From DASYML01 sp036399835 (GTDB lineage: Bacteria > Acidobacteriota > Blastocatellia > Pyrinomonadales > Pyrinomonadaceae): DNA of 46,613 nucleotides. The stretch covers positions 1-46,613 of the forward strand of contig DASWMI010000141.1 of assembly GCA_036399835.1 (NCBI GenBank). Direction: 5' to 3'. Each line of letters starts with the position of its first letter. Within the stretch, counting starts at the first letter, position 1. Below the pieces are notes generated by a model. It made no database searches and was not told where the DNA came from. It saw only the letters and a list, made by a program, of their open reading frames with translations. Shown here piece after piece: positions 32,518 to 40,838 of the stretch. Made by a program: the position numbers and the translations under genes.

Positions 32518-35127
32518 ATGTCATGTGAAAGCATCGCTCCGGCACATCCCGACACTCTCTCTGCTATGGAGGCTCATTTGATCGAAGCACAAAATAATCG
32601 CAAGACGGTTCGTGAGATGATTCCCGTCAATCGCGGGGAGGTAGCCGTGCGCGCGTTCGCTCCGCTCTCCGATTGGAGCGAGATGAGCGAGTCGGAGCAC
32701 TTCGTACAGTTCTACGACACGGATGATTTTCTTCTCAACTCTCTGAGCGGTTTTATCAGTGCGGGCCTACGCGCGGGCGATGCCTGTATCGTGGTCGCGA
32801 CCGAAGCGCATCGCGAAGGGCTTGATAAAAGATTGCGCGTCGAAGGGGTGGATGTGGATGCGGCCCTCGCGTGCGGCCAGTATATCTCTCTGGATGCTGC
32901 GGAGACTCTCAACAGATTTATGTTTGAAGGAGAGCCTGAACGGGAGCGCTTCGAGTCGGTCATCGGTGGTCTTATCGGGCAAGCTTTGAAGGGTCAGCCT
33001 CGCGTGCGGATTTTCGGCGAGATGGTCGCGCTGCTCTGGGCAGAGGGCAAACAGGCTGCGGCGATTCAACTTGAAGAACTCTGGAATGAGATAGGCAAGA
33101 CGCATCCCTTCTCGCTCTTCTGCGCTTATGGCATGAGCGGGCTGAGCGGAGAGCACTGCGCAGAGGCGCTCAGTCGGGTTTGCGCCGGACACTCTCGCGT
33201 TATCCCTGCGGAGAGCTACACGGCTTTGTCGGACACGGATGAACGCCTGCGCGCCATCATCGAGCTGCAACAGAAGGCCAGCTCGCTGCAAGCCGAGATC
33301 GCGGAACGAAAGGAAGTCGAAGAGACTTTGCGCGCGGTCAAGGACGAGCTGGAAGTTCAGGTTGAAGACCTGCGTCGTTTGCATGAGATGAGCGTTAGGC
33401 TGACGAGCACGCTTGAGATGGAGTTAGTCCTGCAAGAAGTCCTGCGTGCGGCGCTGGCCGTCCAGCACACGGACATGGGCCTACTCTCTTTGTGCCACAC
33501 GGAGCGCGATGGTCTCAACGTCAAAGTCCAGAGCGGGTTTGATGAAGCATTCCTCAAACAGGTAGAGTTTGTGCCTTCGGGGTTGGGCGCTTGCGGGACA
33601 TGCTATGAGCAGCGCAGGCGCGTAGTGGTCGAGGATGTGGAGACAGACCCCATCTTCGCTCCCTACCGCGAGGCCGCGAGGGCCGCAGGCTTTCGCGCCT
33701 GCCATAGCACACCTCTCATCACGCGCGGCGGCAAGATTATAGGCGTTCTCTCGGTCCATTTCCGCCAGCCGCATCGCCCCTCTGAGCGTGAAGCCCGTCT
33801 GATAGATCTTTATGCGCGGATGGCTGCGGATATTATCGAGAACGCGCGGCTTCATCAACAGGTCCAACAGGAGCTGGAAGCGCGCGAGGAGCTACTGGTA
33901 CGCGAGCAGATGGCGCGTGTCGAAGCCGAGAGCGCCAATCGCCTCAAGGACGAGTTTCTGGCGACCGTCTCGCACGAGCTGCGGACTCCTTTGACAGCCA
34001 TCATGGGCTGGACTCATATGTTGCGCAAAGGCAGGCTGGACGATTCCACAGCGGCGCACGCGCTCGGGACTATCGAGCGCAATGCCAGGTCGCAGGCACA
34101 GCTTGTCGAGGACATACTTGATGTCTCGCGCGTCATTACGGGCAAGCTCCGTCTCAATATTGGTCCGGTTGACGCGGCCTCTGTTATCAACGCGGCGATT
34201 GATTCCGTACAGCTCGCGGCTGATTCAAAAGGGATTCAACTCGAAGTGCGGCTCGACCCCTCGGCACGCCACGTCGCAGGCGATGCCAGCCGTTTGCAGC
34301 AGCTCGTCTGGAATCTACTCTCGAACGCCATCAAGTTCACTCCGAACGGCGGGCGCGTCGAAGTGCGGCTTGAGCGCGTCGGCTCAAACGTCCAGATTCG
34401 TATCAGCGATACGGGCGAAGGCATCAGCCCCGAATTCCTACCCTTTATCTTTGACCGCTTCCGCCAGGCCGACGGCTCGACCACGCGCAGACACGGTGGT
34501 CTCGGATTGGGACTGGCGATTGTGCGTCATCTGGTAGAGCTTCACGGCGGCACGGTCCGCGCGGATAGTCCCGGCGAAGGAGAGGGCACGACATTCACCA
34601 TCAGCCTGCCGCTCGCGCCTGCTCGCAAACGCCTGGAAAGCTCTGAAGAAGAGAGGGAGGCCGCCTGGTTGAATGAGGATGAAGCCGCGCGTGTCAAGCC
34701 TCTACCGACGCTAGACGGCGTGCGTGTACTTCTCGTTGACGATGACCCGGACATCTTACAGGTGCTGACCACGGTCCTCACGGACCAGAAGGCGAAAGTA
34801 GAGGCTGCCTCCTCTGCTGCCGAAGCGCTCGAACTCTTGCAGTGGTACGAGCCGGATGTGCTGGTCTCCGATCTGGCGATGCCGGAAAGGGACGGCTACG
34901 CGCTGATCTCAGAAGTGAGGGCGATGGAGGCTGCGAGCGGCAAACAGATTCCGGCTGTCGCCCTGACGGCTTACGTCAGGGTTGAAGACCGCGCTCATGC
35001 CCTCAACGCAGGATTCAATATGTTTGTTCCCAAGCCTGTCGAGCCTGACGAGTTAATCACGGCTATAGCCAATCTGGCAGAGCCTGCCAGGGCCGAAGAG
35101 CTTCTCTCCCATTCCGAGCCGGCATAA
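32518..35127 (+). CDS. Hybrid sensor histidine kinase (MEDS-GAF-HK-REC)
   Basis: An 869-residue soluble hybrid kinase. Residues about 58-215 form a MEDS-type sensory domain (HFVQFYDTDDFLLNSLSGFISAGLRAGDACIVVAT). A coiled coil follows (about 240-285), then a GAF domain (about 290-450). The dimerisation helix has SHELRTPLTAIMGW (phospho-acceptor near H485). The ATPase has NLLSNAIKFTP, DTGEGI and GGLGLGLAIV, and a receiver ends the protein (VDDD, D785 in VSDLAMPE, ALTAY, PKPVE). No membrane helix is seen, so it senses a cytoplasmic signal. Start is uncertain: ATG 32518, ATG 32566 and a TTG at 32578 preceded by GGAGG are all possible. Its partner is not obvious. Confidence 0.9.
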   Translation: MSCESIAPAHPDTLSAMEAHLIEAQNNRKTVREMIPVNRGEVAVRAFAPLSDWSEMSESEHFVQFYDTDDFLLNSLSGFISAGLRAGDACIVVATEAHREGLDKRLRVEGVDVDAALACGQYISLDAAETLNRFMFEGEPERERFESVIGGLIGQALKGQPRVRIFGEMVALLWAEGKQAAAIQLEELWNEIGKTHPFSLFCAYGMSGLSGEHCAEALSRVCAGHSRVIPAESYTALSDTDERLRAIIELQQKASSLQAEIAERKEVEETLRAVKDELEVQVEDLRRLHEMSVRLTSTLEMELVLQEVLRAALAVQHTDMGLLSLCHTERDGLNVKVQSGFDEAFLKQVEFVPSGLGACGTCYEQRRRVVVEDVETDPIFAPYREAARAAGFRACHSTPLITRGGKIIGVLSVHFRQPHRPSEREARLIDLYARMAADIIENARLHQQVQQELEAREELLVREQMARVEAESANRLKDEFLATVSHELRTPLTAIMGWTHMLRKGRLDDSTAAHALGTIERNARSQAQLVEDILDVSRVITGKLRLNIGPVDAASVINAAIDSVQLAADSKGIQLEVRLDPSARHVAGDASRLQQLVWNLLSNAIKFTPNGGRVEVRLERVGSNVQIRISDTGEGISPEFLPFIFDRFRQADGSTTRRHGGLGLGLAIVRHLVELHGGTVRADSPGEGEGTTFTISLPLAPARKRLESSEEEREAAWLNEDEAARVKPLPTLDGVRVLLVDDDPDILQVLTTVLTDQKAKVEAASSAAEALELLQWYEPDVLVSDLAMPERDGYALISEVRAMEAASGKQIPAVALTAYVRVEDRAHALNAGFNMFVPKPVEPDELITAIANLAEPARAEELLSHSEPA

Positions 35128-35185
35128 TCGCCCGTGATAAGCGGTCTGCCAGTTCAGCCCCTCGTCAACAACCTGCGGGCCATGC

Positions 35186-36097
35186 TCATCTATGCAGAAA
35201 CTGTTTGACGAAATTGCGTAGCTCTTGAATTGAAGAGTCCGCGATCATGCGAAAGACGCGCGCGTCGCAGCCCTCCGGCAGATGCCTCGCCGTGAGCGCG
35301 TCCGTGATGACGAAGTTACTCGCACGCAAGCCTCTCTCCCAGCCCGCCTCACGAGCATCTCGGAAACTGATCGTCGCAGGGTCTATCCCGACCGCGACCA
35401 GAATCGTGCGTGACCAGCGGAGGAATTCGGGCCAACGCGAGACGACTGCGATAAGCGCGTCAGGTGGAGGCGGCTGCTGGCCCTGTAGAGATTCGGGGAC
35501 CGAGCGAGAATGCAGGAGCAGGCATTCCGCATCGGGCGGGAGCAGTGCGCGCACTTCCTCGGCCTGCCCGTACATCGCCACCGGCGCGGCTCCCGTCAGC
35601 ATTCCGCCCTGAGAGCAACCTTCGAGGTCCGTTTCGACGACGCGCAACCCCGTCGCCTCTTTAATCTCGACCGCCAGTATGCGCCGCATCTCTTCATCAG
35701 GCTCAATCACCAGAAAATGGTCCGGCGGTTGAAGCCTGAGCCAGTGTTTGACGCGCGCCTGAATATCACCGAGCGAAAATCCTCTGTCGCGCGCCAGCTT
35801 AAAGAAGGCCGAGATGAGCTGGTCCAATTCGAGCAGCGCATCAAGGCTCGTCTCTCCGGCGCGAGCGCGAACATAGACACCGCTGCCCTTGCGAAACTCC
35901 ACCCAGCCGCGCCGCGCCAGCTCTCTATAGGCGCTGCTCACAGTGTTCGAGTGAATCTGAAACCTGCGCGCCAGCTCGCGCGTGCTCGGCAGCTTTTGCC
36001 CGGCCTTCAGATCGTCGCTCACGATGCCGAGCATCAACTGCGTCATCAGTTGATCGCGCAAGGGCACTTCGCTGTTTTTCGAGAGCCAGAGACGCAT
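35186..36097 (-). CDS. GntR-family transcription regulator
   Basis: A 303-residue regulator. The N-terminal winged helix (about 10-78) reads VPLRDQLMTQLMLGIVSDDLKAGQKLPSTRELARRFQIHSNTVSSAYRELARRGWVEFRKGSGVYV, as in the YtrA/MocR-like branch. The C-terminal 200 residues resemble a receiver- or periplasmic-binding-like alpha/beta sensor (HFLVIEPDEEMRRILAVEI and so on) rather than a FadR or aminotransferase domain. The effector is unknown. It is convergent with the hybrid kinase gene and transcribed away from the Gly-rich gene. It is a candidate to bind the 28-bp palindrome, but nothing shows this. Confidence 0.85.
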   Translation of the reverse strand: MRLWLSKNSEVPLRDQLMTQLMLGIVSDDLKAGQKLPSTRELARRFQIHSNTVSSAYRELARRGWVEFRKGSGVYVRARAGETSLDALLELDQLISAFFKLARDRGFSLGDIQARVKHWLRLQPPDHFLVIEPDEEMRRILAVEIKEATGLRVVETDLEGCSQGGMLTGAAPVAMYGQAEEVRALLPPDAECLLLHSRSVPESLQGQQPPPPDALIAVVSRWPEFLRWSRTILVAVGIDPATISFRDAREAGWERGLRASNFVITDALTARHLPEGCDARVFRMIADSSIQELRNFVKQFLHR

Positions 36098-36186
36098 GAA
36101 AGTAGCGAGCGCGAATCCTCAATCGTTAATGGAAGAATCGCGAATGGATGATCTGTTTTTTCTATTGATGCATTTGAAGGGCTGAG

Positions 36187-36233
36187 CAAAAGAGGCTGCC
36201 TCTTGCGCCTGGCGAGTGTCGGAGACAGCCTCT
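36187..36233 (-). terminator. Intrinsic terminator after the Gly-rich gene
   Basis: On the minus strand AGAGGCTG (36233-36226) pairs with CAGCCTCT (36198-36191) and is followed by TTTT. An inner tight stem AAGAGGC/GCCTCTT overlaps the second arm. Confidence 0.65.
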
Positions 36234-36277
36234 CGTCTGGTTGATTTATCCTCTGCGGCGCTGGCAGTCTTGCTCCT

Positions 36278-37240
36278 TTAGCGTCCTCTGCCACCACCGC
36301 CGCGTGTCGCACGTCCCGCGCCGCGACCCGCGCCGCCGCCCGTCGAGCTGCCCTTCTTCGCGCCAGCACCGCCGCGACCAGCGGTCGAACCCTTCCCGCC
36401 GCCCTTGCCACCGCCGCCTCCGCGACGCGAGCCGCCAGCGCCAGTAGCACCTCTGCCTCCTGCGCCGCCTTTCTTCGTGCCGCCAACGCCTGCTCCTCTT
36501 GCGCCGCCGCCACTCTTACCTGCTCCACCGCGACCCGCAGTAGAGCCTTTCTTCGCGCCGCCCTTCGCAGCGCCGCCCTGCTTCGAGCTACCCTTAGCGC
36601 CGCCGGATGCGCCGCGTTTCGCGCCGCCTTGACCGCCGCCAGCAGCCTTTCCCGCGCCAGTCTTTCCAGAGCCGCCTTTTCCGGCCCCGCCTTTACTTGA
36701 CCCTTTGGCCCCGGCTTTGGAAGCTTTTTTGACTCCCTTCTTGCCTGCGGCCCCGCGCCCGCCGCCAGCGTTGCCAGCCGTCTTGGCTATGCCTTTCTCG
36801 CCAACGTCAGCGCCCTGAGCGCCACCTTGACCGCTACCTTTATCACCGCCTTTGCCTCCACCTTGGCTTGCGCCTTGACCGCCGCCGCTGCCTGAAGATG
36901 CTCTGCCTCCGCCTTTCTTCGCGCCTCCGCCGCCTGAAGCGCCGCCGCCCCCTGCGCCGCCGCCTGAACCGCCGCTCGTGCCGCCGTAGCCGCCGGCAGT
37001 TTCGCCTGCGCCTGTTTCACCACCGCCGCCAGCATCCTCTTTGCCGCCTGCGCTACCCGCGCCGCCCTGACCGCCGCCGGTTTCACCAGACATGCCAGTG
37101 TTGATGCCAGTCGTGCGGCCCATAGCCGTGCCGCCGCGTCCAGCGTCTTCGCGGCCGCCCGATGAAGCGCCGCCTGCGCCCGTTTCTGTCATTGTGTTGT
37201 CGCGTTCATCCGTCTTGTCACCATTTCCTTGTTGAGCCAT
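36278..37240 (-). CDS. Gly/Lys-rich disordered basic protein
   Basis: A 320-residue low-complexity protein. The first 45 residues are mixed and polar (MAQQGNGDKTDERDN). From there it is almost only Gly, Ala, Ser, Lys, Arg and Thr. The N-terminal half is acidic to neutral (GETGAGETAGG), and the C-terminal half is strongly basic, with KKG, KGG and RGG blocks and a final RGGGGRGR. It is predicted to be disordered. RGG/KGG-type tails commonly bind nucleic acid; a histone H1-like or condensate-forming role is inference. AAGGAG eight bases before the ATG and a terminator after the gene argue that it is a real gene rather than a repeat artefact. Confidence 0.7.
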   Translation of the reverse strand: MAQQGNGDKTDERDNTMTETGAGGASSGGREDAGRGGTAMGRTTGINTGMSGETGGGQGGAGSAGGKEDAGGGGETGAGETAGGYGGTSGGSGGGAGGGGASGGGGAKKGGGRASSGSGGGQGASQGGGKGGDKGSGQGGAQGADVGEKGIAKTAGNAGGGRGAAGKKGVKKASKAGAKGSSKGGAGKGGSGKTGAGKAAGGGQGGAKRGASGGAKGSSKQGGAAKGGAKKGSTAGRGGAGKSGGGARGAGVGGTKKGGAGGRGATGAGGSRRGGGGGKGGGKGSTAGRGGAGAKKGSSTGGGAGRGAGRATRGGGGRGR

Positions 37241-37401
37241 CTCGCTTCTCCTTTTGTCAGGTGCACCTTGATTTTTTTCGAGTTTGAGTGTGCTGTCTAA
37301 AGCTTGCGTTACGCGTTTGCGGCGGAGGATAGCACAAATTTAATGCGTGTGAATGACTCTTTCCCGGTGGCTTGAAAAATTTCTCAAGGCGGCATACGGG
37401 T

Positions 37402-37431
37402 TTGCTCTCGGCAGCCATCAACCGTTATAAA
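37402..37431 (+). promoter_or_regulatory. Possible sigma-70 promoter of the DUF2721 gene
   Basis: TTGCTC (37402-37407), 18 bases and TATAAA (37426-37431), with a start point near 37438 and the ATG at 37460. The 219-base divergent gap holds nothing else clear. Confidence 0.45.
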
Positions 37432-37459
37432 AGAGCCGTACAATCCGTAGACACGAAGG

Positions 37460-38005
37460 ATGGACGCACTCTCTTCAGCCCTCGCCGTACTGACGGCGAT
37501 GATTACGCCCGCCGTGCTCATCTCGGCCAGCGGGACGATGATCCTCTCGACCTCTACGCGGCTCGGGCGCGTCGTGGACCGCGTTCGCGCGCTCTCGGAC
37601 AAACTTGAAGAGCTGGCACACGGACCCGCAGAGTTAGAGATGTACAATGAGAGACGCTTAGTTATCTTTGCTCAGCTAGACAAGCTGACCAGCCGTGCGC
37701 GGCTGCTGCAACGCTGCATGGTCACTTTTTACATGGCGCTCGGCATCTTCGTGGCGACCAGCGTCGCCATCGGAGTGGTCGCCGTCTCCGGCACGCGTTA
37801 CCACTGGATTCCGGTCGTCACAGGTCTCATCGGCGCATGCTTTCTCTTCTACGGCAGCGTGCTTCTCATCTTCGAGGCGCGGCTGGCCCTCTCGACCATC
37901 CACACGGAGATGGATTTTATCTGGCAGTTGAGCAAGCATTTTGCACCCGAGGAAGTGGCCGAAAGATATAAACCGCATTTCGTGCATTTCAGGCGACACG
38001 ATTAG
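37460..38005 (+). CDS. DUF2721 membrane protein
   Basis: A 181-residue protein of the DUF2721 family. It has an N-terminal hydrophobic segment (about 8-30, LAVLTAMITPAVLISASGTMIL), a charged coiled-coil-like middle (about 38-85, RVRALSDKLEEL and RRLVIFAQLDKLTSRARLL), two further membrane helices (about 88-110 and 115-140) and a soluble tail. Function is unknown for the whole family. It lies seven bases before the radical SAM gene and is probably co-transcribed with it. The AAGG before the ATG is close to the start codon, so the start is slightly uncertain. Confidence 0.8.
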   Translation: MDALSSALAVLTAMITPAVLISASGTMILSTSTRLGRVVDRVRALSDKLEELAHGPAELEMYNERRLVIFAQLDKLTSRARLLQRCMVTFYMALGIFVATSVAIGVVAVSGTRYHWIPVVTGLIGACFLFYGSVLLIFEARLALSTIHTEMDFIWQLSKHFAPEEVAERYKPHFVHFRRHD

Positions 38006-38012
38006 CAAACTT

Positions 38013-39059
38013 ATGGACCAGTCAACAGACAGCAACGCGCAGAGAGAGCCTTCGTATCTGCAACTTTTCCGCACAGGGGAACTGGCGCGTCGCGTCGTCG
38101 CGCTCGAAGCACTGCTCGAAAGATGTACTGTCTGCCCGCGCGACTGTCTCAACAATCGTTTGCAGGATGAGATTGCCGCCTGCTATTCGGGCCGTCTTCC
38201 GATAGTCTCTTCATACACGCCGCACTTCGGCGAAGAACCCGCGCTGGTCGGCACGGGCGGCGCGGGCAACATATTTTTCGGTAACTGCAACCTGCGCTGC
38301 GTCTACTGCCAGAATTATCAAATCTCGCAGACGCACAAAGAGCAGATTAAAAACGAGACGACGCACGAGCGGCTCGCCGAGATGATGCTGGAATTGCAGG
38401 AGCGAGGCTGTCATAACATCAACTTCGTCTCGCCCACACATTTTGCGCCGCAGATGGCGCGCGCCATCCTCCTCGCCGTCGAGCGTGGGCTGCGGCTGCC
38501 CATCGTCTATAACACCAATGCCTACGACGCAGTCGAAGTTTTGCGCCTGCTCGATGGCATAGTTGACGTTTACCTGCCGGACCTCAAGTATGCGGGCGAT
38601 GAAGAGGGTTACACTTATTCCAAGGTCCGAAATTATACGCATCATGCGAGGCAGGCTATCGCGGAGATGTACAGGCAGATGGGCGACGCCTTAATCTTCG
38701 GCGCGGACGGGCTGCTCAAGCGCGGGCTGGTCATACGCCTGCTCGTGCTCCCGAACGATCTGGCGGGCGTCCGCGAGTCTCTCGAATGGATCAGGGATAG
38801 CTTGAGCCAACAGGTTGCCGTCTCGTTGATGGCGCAGTATTACGCGACCAACCGCGCCGCGACGGATGAGCGATACGTGTTGCTCTCGCGCCGCATCACG
38901 GAATCCGAGTGGATGCGCGCACTCTCTACGCTGGACCAGTTGGGGATGGAAGAGGGCTGGATGCAGGAGTATGACGGCGCGGCGCATTACTACCGGCCTG
39001 ATTTTACAGACCGCCAGACGCCTTTCAAGGACATACGTGATTTTCAAGGCGAAGCTTGA
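38013..39059 (+). CDS. Radical SAM protein, PflA-like
   Basis: A 348-residue enzyme with the radical SAM cluster motif CNLRCVYC (C92, C96, C99). It is preceded by an N-terminal cysteine pair CTVCPRDC (C38, C41, C45) that may hold a second metal site, and by the GGAGNIFFGNCNL strand. Further motifs are FVSPTHFAPQ, PIVYNTNAYD and VYLPDLKYAGDE, as in the pyruvate formate-lyase-activating-like subgroup often annotated PflX. No glycyl radical enzyme is encoded nearby, so the target is unknown. The start at 38013 follows the DUF2721 stop by seven bases; an in-frame ATG at 37941 would overlap that gene. Confidence 0.85.
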   Translation: MDQSTDSNAQREPSYLQLFRTGELARRVVALEALLERCTVCPRDCLNNRLQDEIAACYSGRLPIVSSYTPHFGEEPALVGTGGAGNIFFGNCNLRCVYCQNYQISQTHKEQIKNETTHERLAEMMLELQERGCHNINFVSPTHFAPQMARAILLAVERGLRLPIVYNTNAYDAVEVLRLLDGIVDVYLPDLKYAGDEEGYTYSKVRNYTHHARQAIAEMYRQMGDALIFGADGLLKRGLVIRLLVLPNDLAGVRESLEWIRDSLSQQVAVSLMAQYYATNRAATDERYVLLSRRITESEWMRALSTLDQLGMEEGWMQEYDGAAHYYRPDFTDRQTPFKDIRDFQGEA

Positions 39060-39113
39060 GAGGATGGCTCAAGCGGGTTATCGAGAGGTTATTTGAAGAC
39101 GGGGACAAAACAG

Positions 39114-39587
39114 ATGAGCGAAGCAAACGGGGCGCAGGTCGGAGCGCAAGCGCCGGACTTTACATTGATGGACGGCGAGGGAAAAGAGTGGCGGCTTTCG
39201 GACCAGCGCGGCAAGACCGTCGTCCTGCTCTTTTATCCGGGCGATGAGACGCCCATCTGCACGAAGCAGCTCTGCTCCGTCCGCGACCGCTGGGAAGATT
39301 ACCAGGCGACGGGCGCGGAGGTCGTCGGCATCTCGACCGATACGGTCGAATCGCACAAGGCTTTTGCAGAGCATCATCAACTGCCTTTGCGCCTGCTGGC
39401 GGACACGGACAGCGAAGTGCGCAAAGCCTACGGCGCGCTCTCGCTGCTCCCGAACAAGACCGCGCGCTCGGTCTTCGTCATAGACCCCGCGGGCATCATA
39501 CGCTATCGCAAGGTGCAGCCGCTCGGACTGTTTCGCCCTAAAGACGACGATACGATTGCCGCCATCAAATCGGTTTTGAATTCTTAG
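39114..39587 (+). CDS. bcp: Thioredoxin-dependent peroxiredoxin (BCP/PrxQ type)
   Basis: A 157-residue peroxidase. The peroxidatic and resolving cysteines are C49 and C54 in PICTKQLC, the C-x4-C spacing of BCP/PrxQ. The preceding VLLFYPGDET and the downstream GISTDTVESHKAF and LLADTDSEVRKAYG are typical. It reduces H2O2 and organic peroxides with thioredoxin. I chose the ATG at 39114 (MSEANGAQ) because GGGGAC precedes it; a Met seven codons earlier is possible. The gene is 54 bases after the radical SAM gene, followed by repeat copy B. The downstream YggX-like gene makes an oxidative-damage theme possible. Confidence 0.9.
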   Translation: MSEANGAQVGAQAPDFTLMDGEGKEWRLSDQRGKTVVLLFYPGDETPICTKQLCSVRDRWEDYQATGAEVVGISTDTVESHKAFAEHHQLPLRLLADTDSEVRKAYGALSLLPNKTARSVFVIDPAGIIRYRKVQPLGLFRPKDDDTIAAIKSVLNS

Positions 39588-39593
39588 AGAGCG

Positions 39594-39747
39594 TTTCAAA
39601 AACGGAAGATGAGCCGCAGAGACACGGAGACACAGAGAGAGAATAAGCAGGAAACAAGAAAGAAGAGTTGAACAGTCTTATAAAATCTTACTTCATCTTC
39701 TCTTTGTGTCTCCGTGCCTGCGGTGGCTAATTTGAAATCTGTTCTTA
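39594..39747. repeat. CACAGAGGC-type inverted-repeat element, copy B
   Basis: About 154 bases with arms GAGCCGCAGAGACACGGAG and CTCCGTGCCTGCGGTGGCT. The ends (TTTCAAAAACGGAAGATGAGCC, shown here as two parts TTTCAAAAACG and GAAGATGAGCC, and GAAATCTGTTCTTA) match copy A directly. The centre (ATAAGCAGGAAA, TTGAACAGTCTTAT, ATCTTCTCT) matches the opposite strand of copy A. It fills the spacer between the peroxiredoxin and YggX-like genes. Confidence 0.8.
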
Positions 39748-39762
39748 ATAACGGAGTGAGCC

Positions 39763-40047
39763 ATGGCTGACAAGATCAAGTGTAAGAGATGCGGGGAGAA
39801 GCGCGAGGCGATTGGCTATGCGCCGATTCCGACAGAGTTGGGCCAGAGAATCGGGGCGGAAATCTGCCAGCCGTGCTGGGCCGCCTGGCTGCAAAAACAG
39901 AACCAGCTCATCAACCACTTCGGGCTGGACGTTTCCAACCCGGACACGCATCAATTCCTCTTCGACCAGATGAAACTCTTCTTCTTCAACGAGGGCGTCG
40001 AGCTGACACAGATAGACACCTCAAAGGAAGGCACGGTCAAATGGTAA
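39763..40047 (+). CDS. yggX: YggX-like Fe(II)-trafficking / oxidative damage protein
   Basis: A 94-residue protein with the YggX core: a helix pair with ELGQRIGAEICQPCWAAWLQKQNQLINHFGLDV and a C-terminal FLFDQMKLFFF segment. YggX is linked to iron supply and protection of Fe-S clusters. This version has two CxxC pairs, CKRC (C7, C10) and CQPC (C35, C38), that classical YggX does not have (it keeps one N-terminal Cys), so it could bind zinc or iron as a ribbon. GGAG lies seven bases before the ATG. It follows the peroxiredoxin gene. Confidence 0.8.
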   Translation: MADKIKCKRCGEKREAIGYAPIPTELGQRIGAEICQPCWAAWLQKQNQLINHFGLDVSNPDTHQFLFDQMKLFFFNEGVELTQIDTSKEGTVKW

Positions 40048-40081
40048 GGGAAAGGAAGGAGTGAAGAGCTGAAGGACCAGT

Positions 40082-40099
40082 CGCTTTTAAATAAAAGCG
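40082..40099. terminator. Short A/T-rich hairpin between convergent genes
   Basis: CGCTTTTA and TAAAAGCG (eight bases each, two-base loop) lie between the YggX-like gene and the DUF1622 gene. The run of T in the stem suits a weak bidirectional terminator. Confidence 0.45.
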
Positions 40100-40142
40100 G
40101 TTGAGGGTTCACTAAAGCGTCTGGGGCTTCGCTTTTGCTCGC

Positions 40143-40703
40143 TTACTTTTTGCCTTTTTTCTTTTCTTCCGGCTCGCCGCCCTCGTCCTTGGCGAGGCCA
40201 ATCTTTTCTTCTCTGATCTCGCGCGTGAGGAAAAAGTTGAGAGCCGTGCGGATGACGGCGATTGCGCCGAGCTTGCCGATCTGGGTCCAACTGGGGGCGA
40301 TGGCTGTCGAGAGGATGTCGGCGCCGAGCTGGAATTCAAGTGCGAGAGCCAGGTATCTGGCGAGCGTCAGACGAATCGTATTATAGCTTTTGACCTGCGG
40401 CGGGATCAGTGCGCGTGCAAATTCATAGACGGCTGTCAGCACGCCCATCCCTATGATGATCGCGCCGGTCGTTTCGACCACCAGCCTGAGCCATTGGACG
40501 GCGTTGAAGATAGTGCTCTCAGCCGCTCCCTCGCCCGGCCCTTGAATGACGCTCCTTGCGCCCTCCTGCACAAACAGCAGGGCGGCTGCCACAGACACTT
40601 CCCGCTTCCCCTCTCTTTTTTTTGAGCTGAGGGCCAGGCCCGCGGGCCTCGAACGCTTTTTAAAGCTTGCGCATTCTGCCAATCTCAATATACTATCGCT
40701 CAT
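40143..40703 (-). CDS. DUF1622 membrane protein
   Basis: A 186-residue protein. The first 65 residues are polar and Lys/Arg-rich; residues about 75-97 (LVVETTGAIIIGMGVLTAVYEFA), 108-130 and 136-160 are hydrophobic. The block RLTLARYLALALEFQLGADILSTAIAPSW is the DUF1622 signature. The C-terminus is charged (EEKKKGKK). Function is unknown. The long polar N-terminus is unusual for the family and the true start may be an internal codon (for example near residue 36-45). The gene is convergent with yggX and divergent from the Cys-rich lipoprotein. Confidence 0.78.
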   Translation of the reverse strand: MSDSILRLAECASFKKRSRPAGLALSSKKREGKREVSVAAALLFVQEGARSVIQGPGEGAAESTIFNAVQWLRLVVETTGAIIIGMGVLTAVYEFARALIPPQVKSYNTIRLTLARYLALALEFQLGADILSTAIAPSWTQIGKLGAIAVIRTALNFFLTREIREEKIGLAKDEGGEPEEKKKGKK

Positions 40704-40838
40704 CCTAAGTGAAGACGTAATTTTATTTCAATCTCTCGCGCGTCTTCTGCGGCCCTGAGCACTTAAAGATTAACTGGCAAAAGATTTCTGGACCAGGCAC
40801 TCGACCCCGTACCTATTGACCCAGAGGAGAAGACTTCT

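Noticed and set aside
36241..37104. Plus-strand Pro/Arg-rich frames
   Set aside because: They are shadows of the Gly-rich gene; Gly codons read backwards give Pro and Arg.
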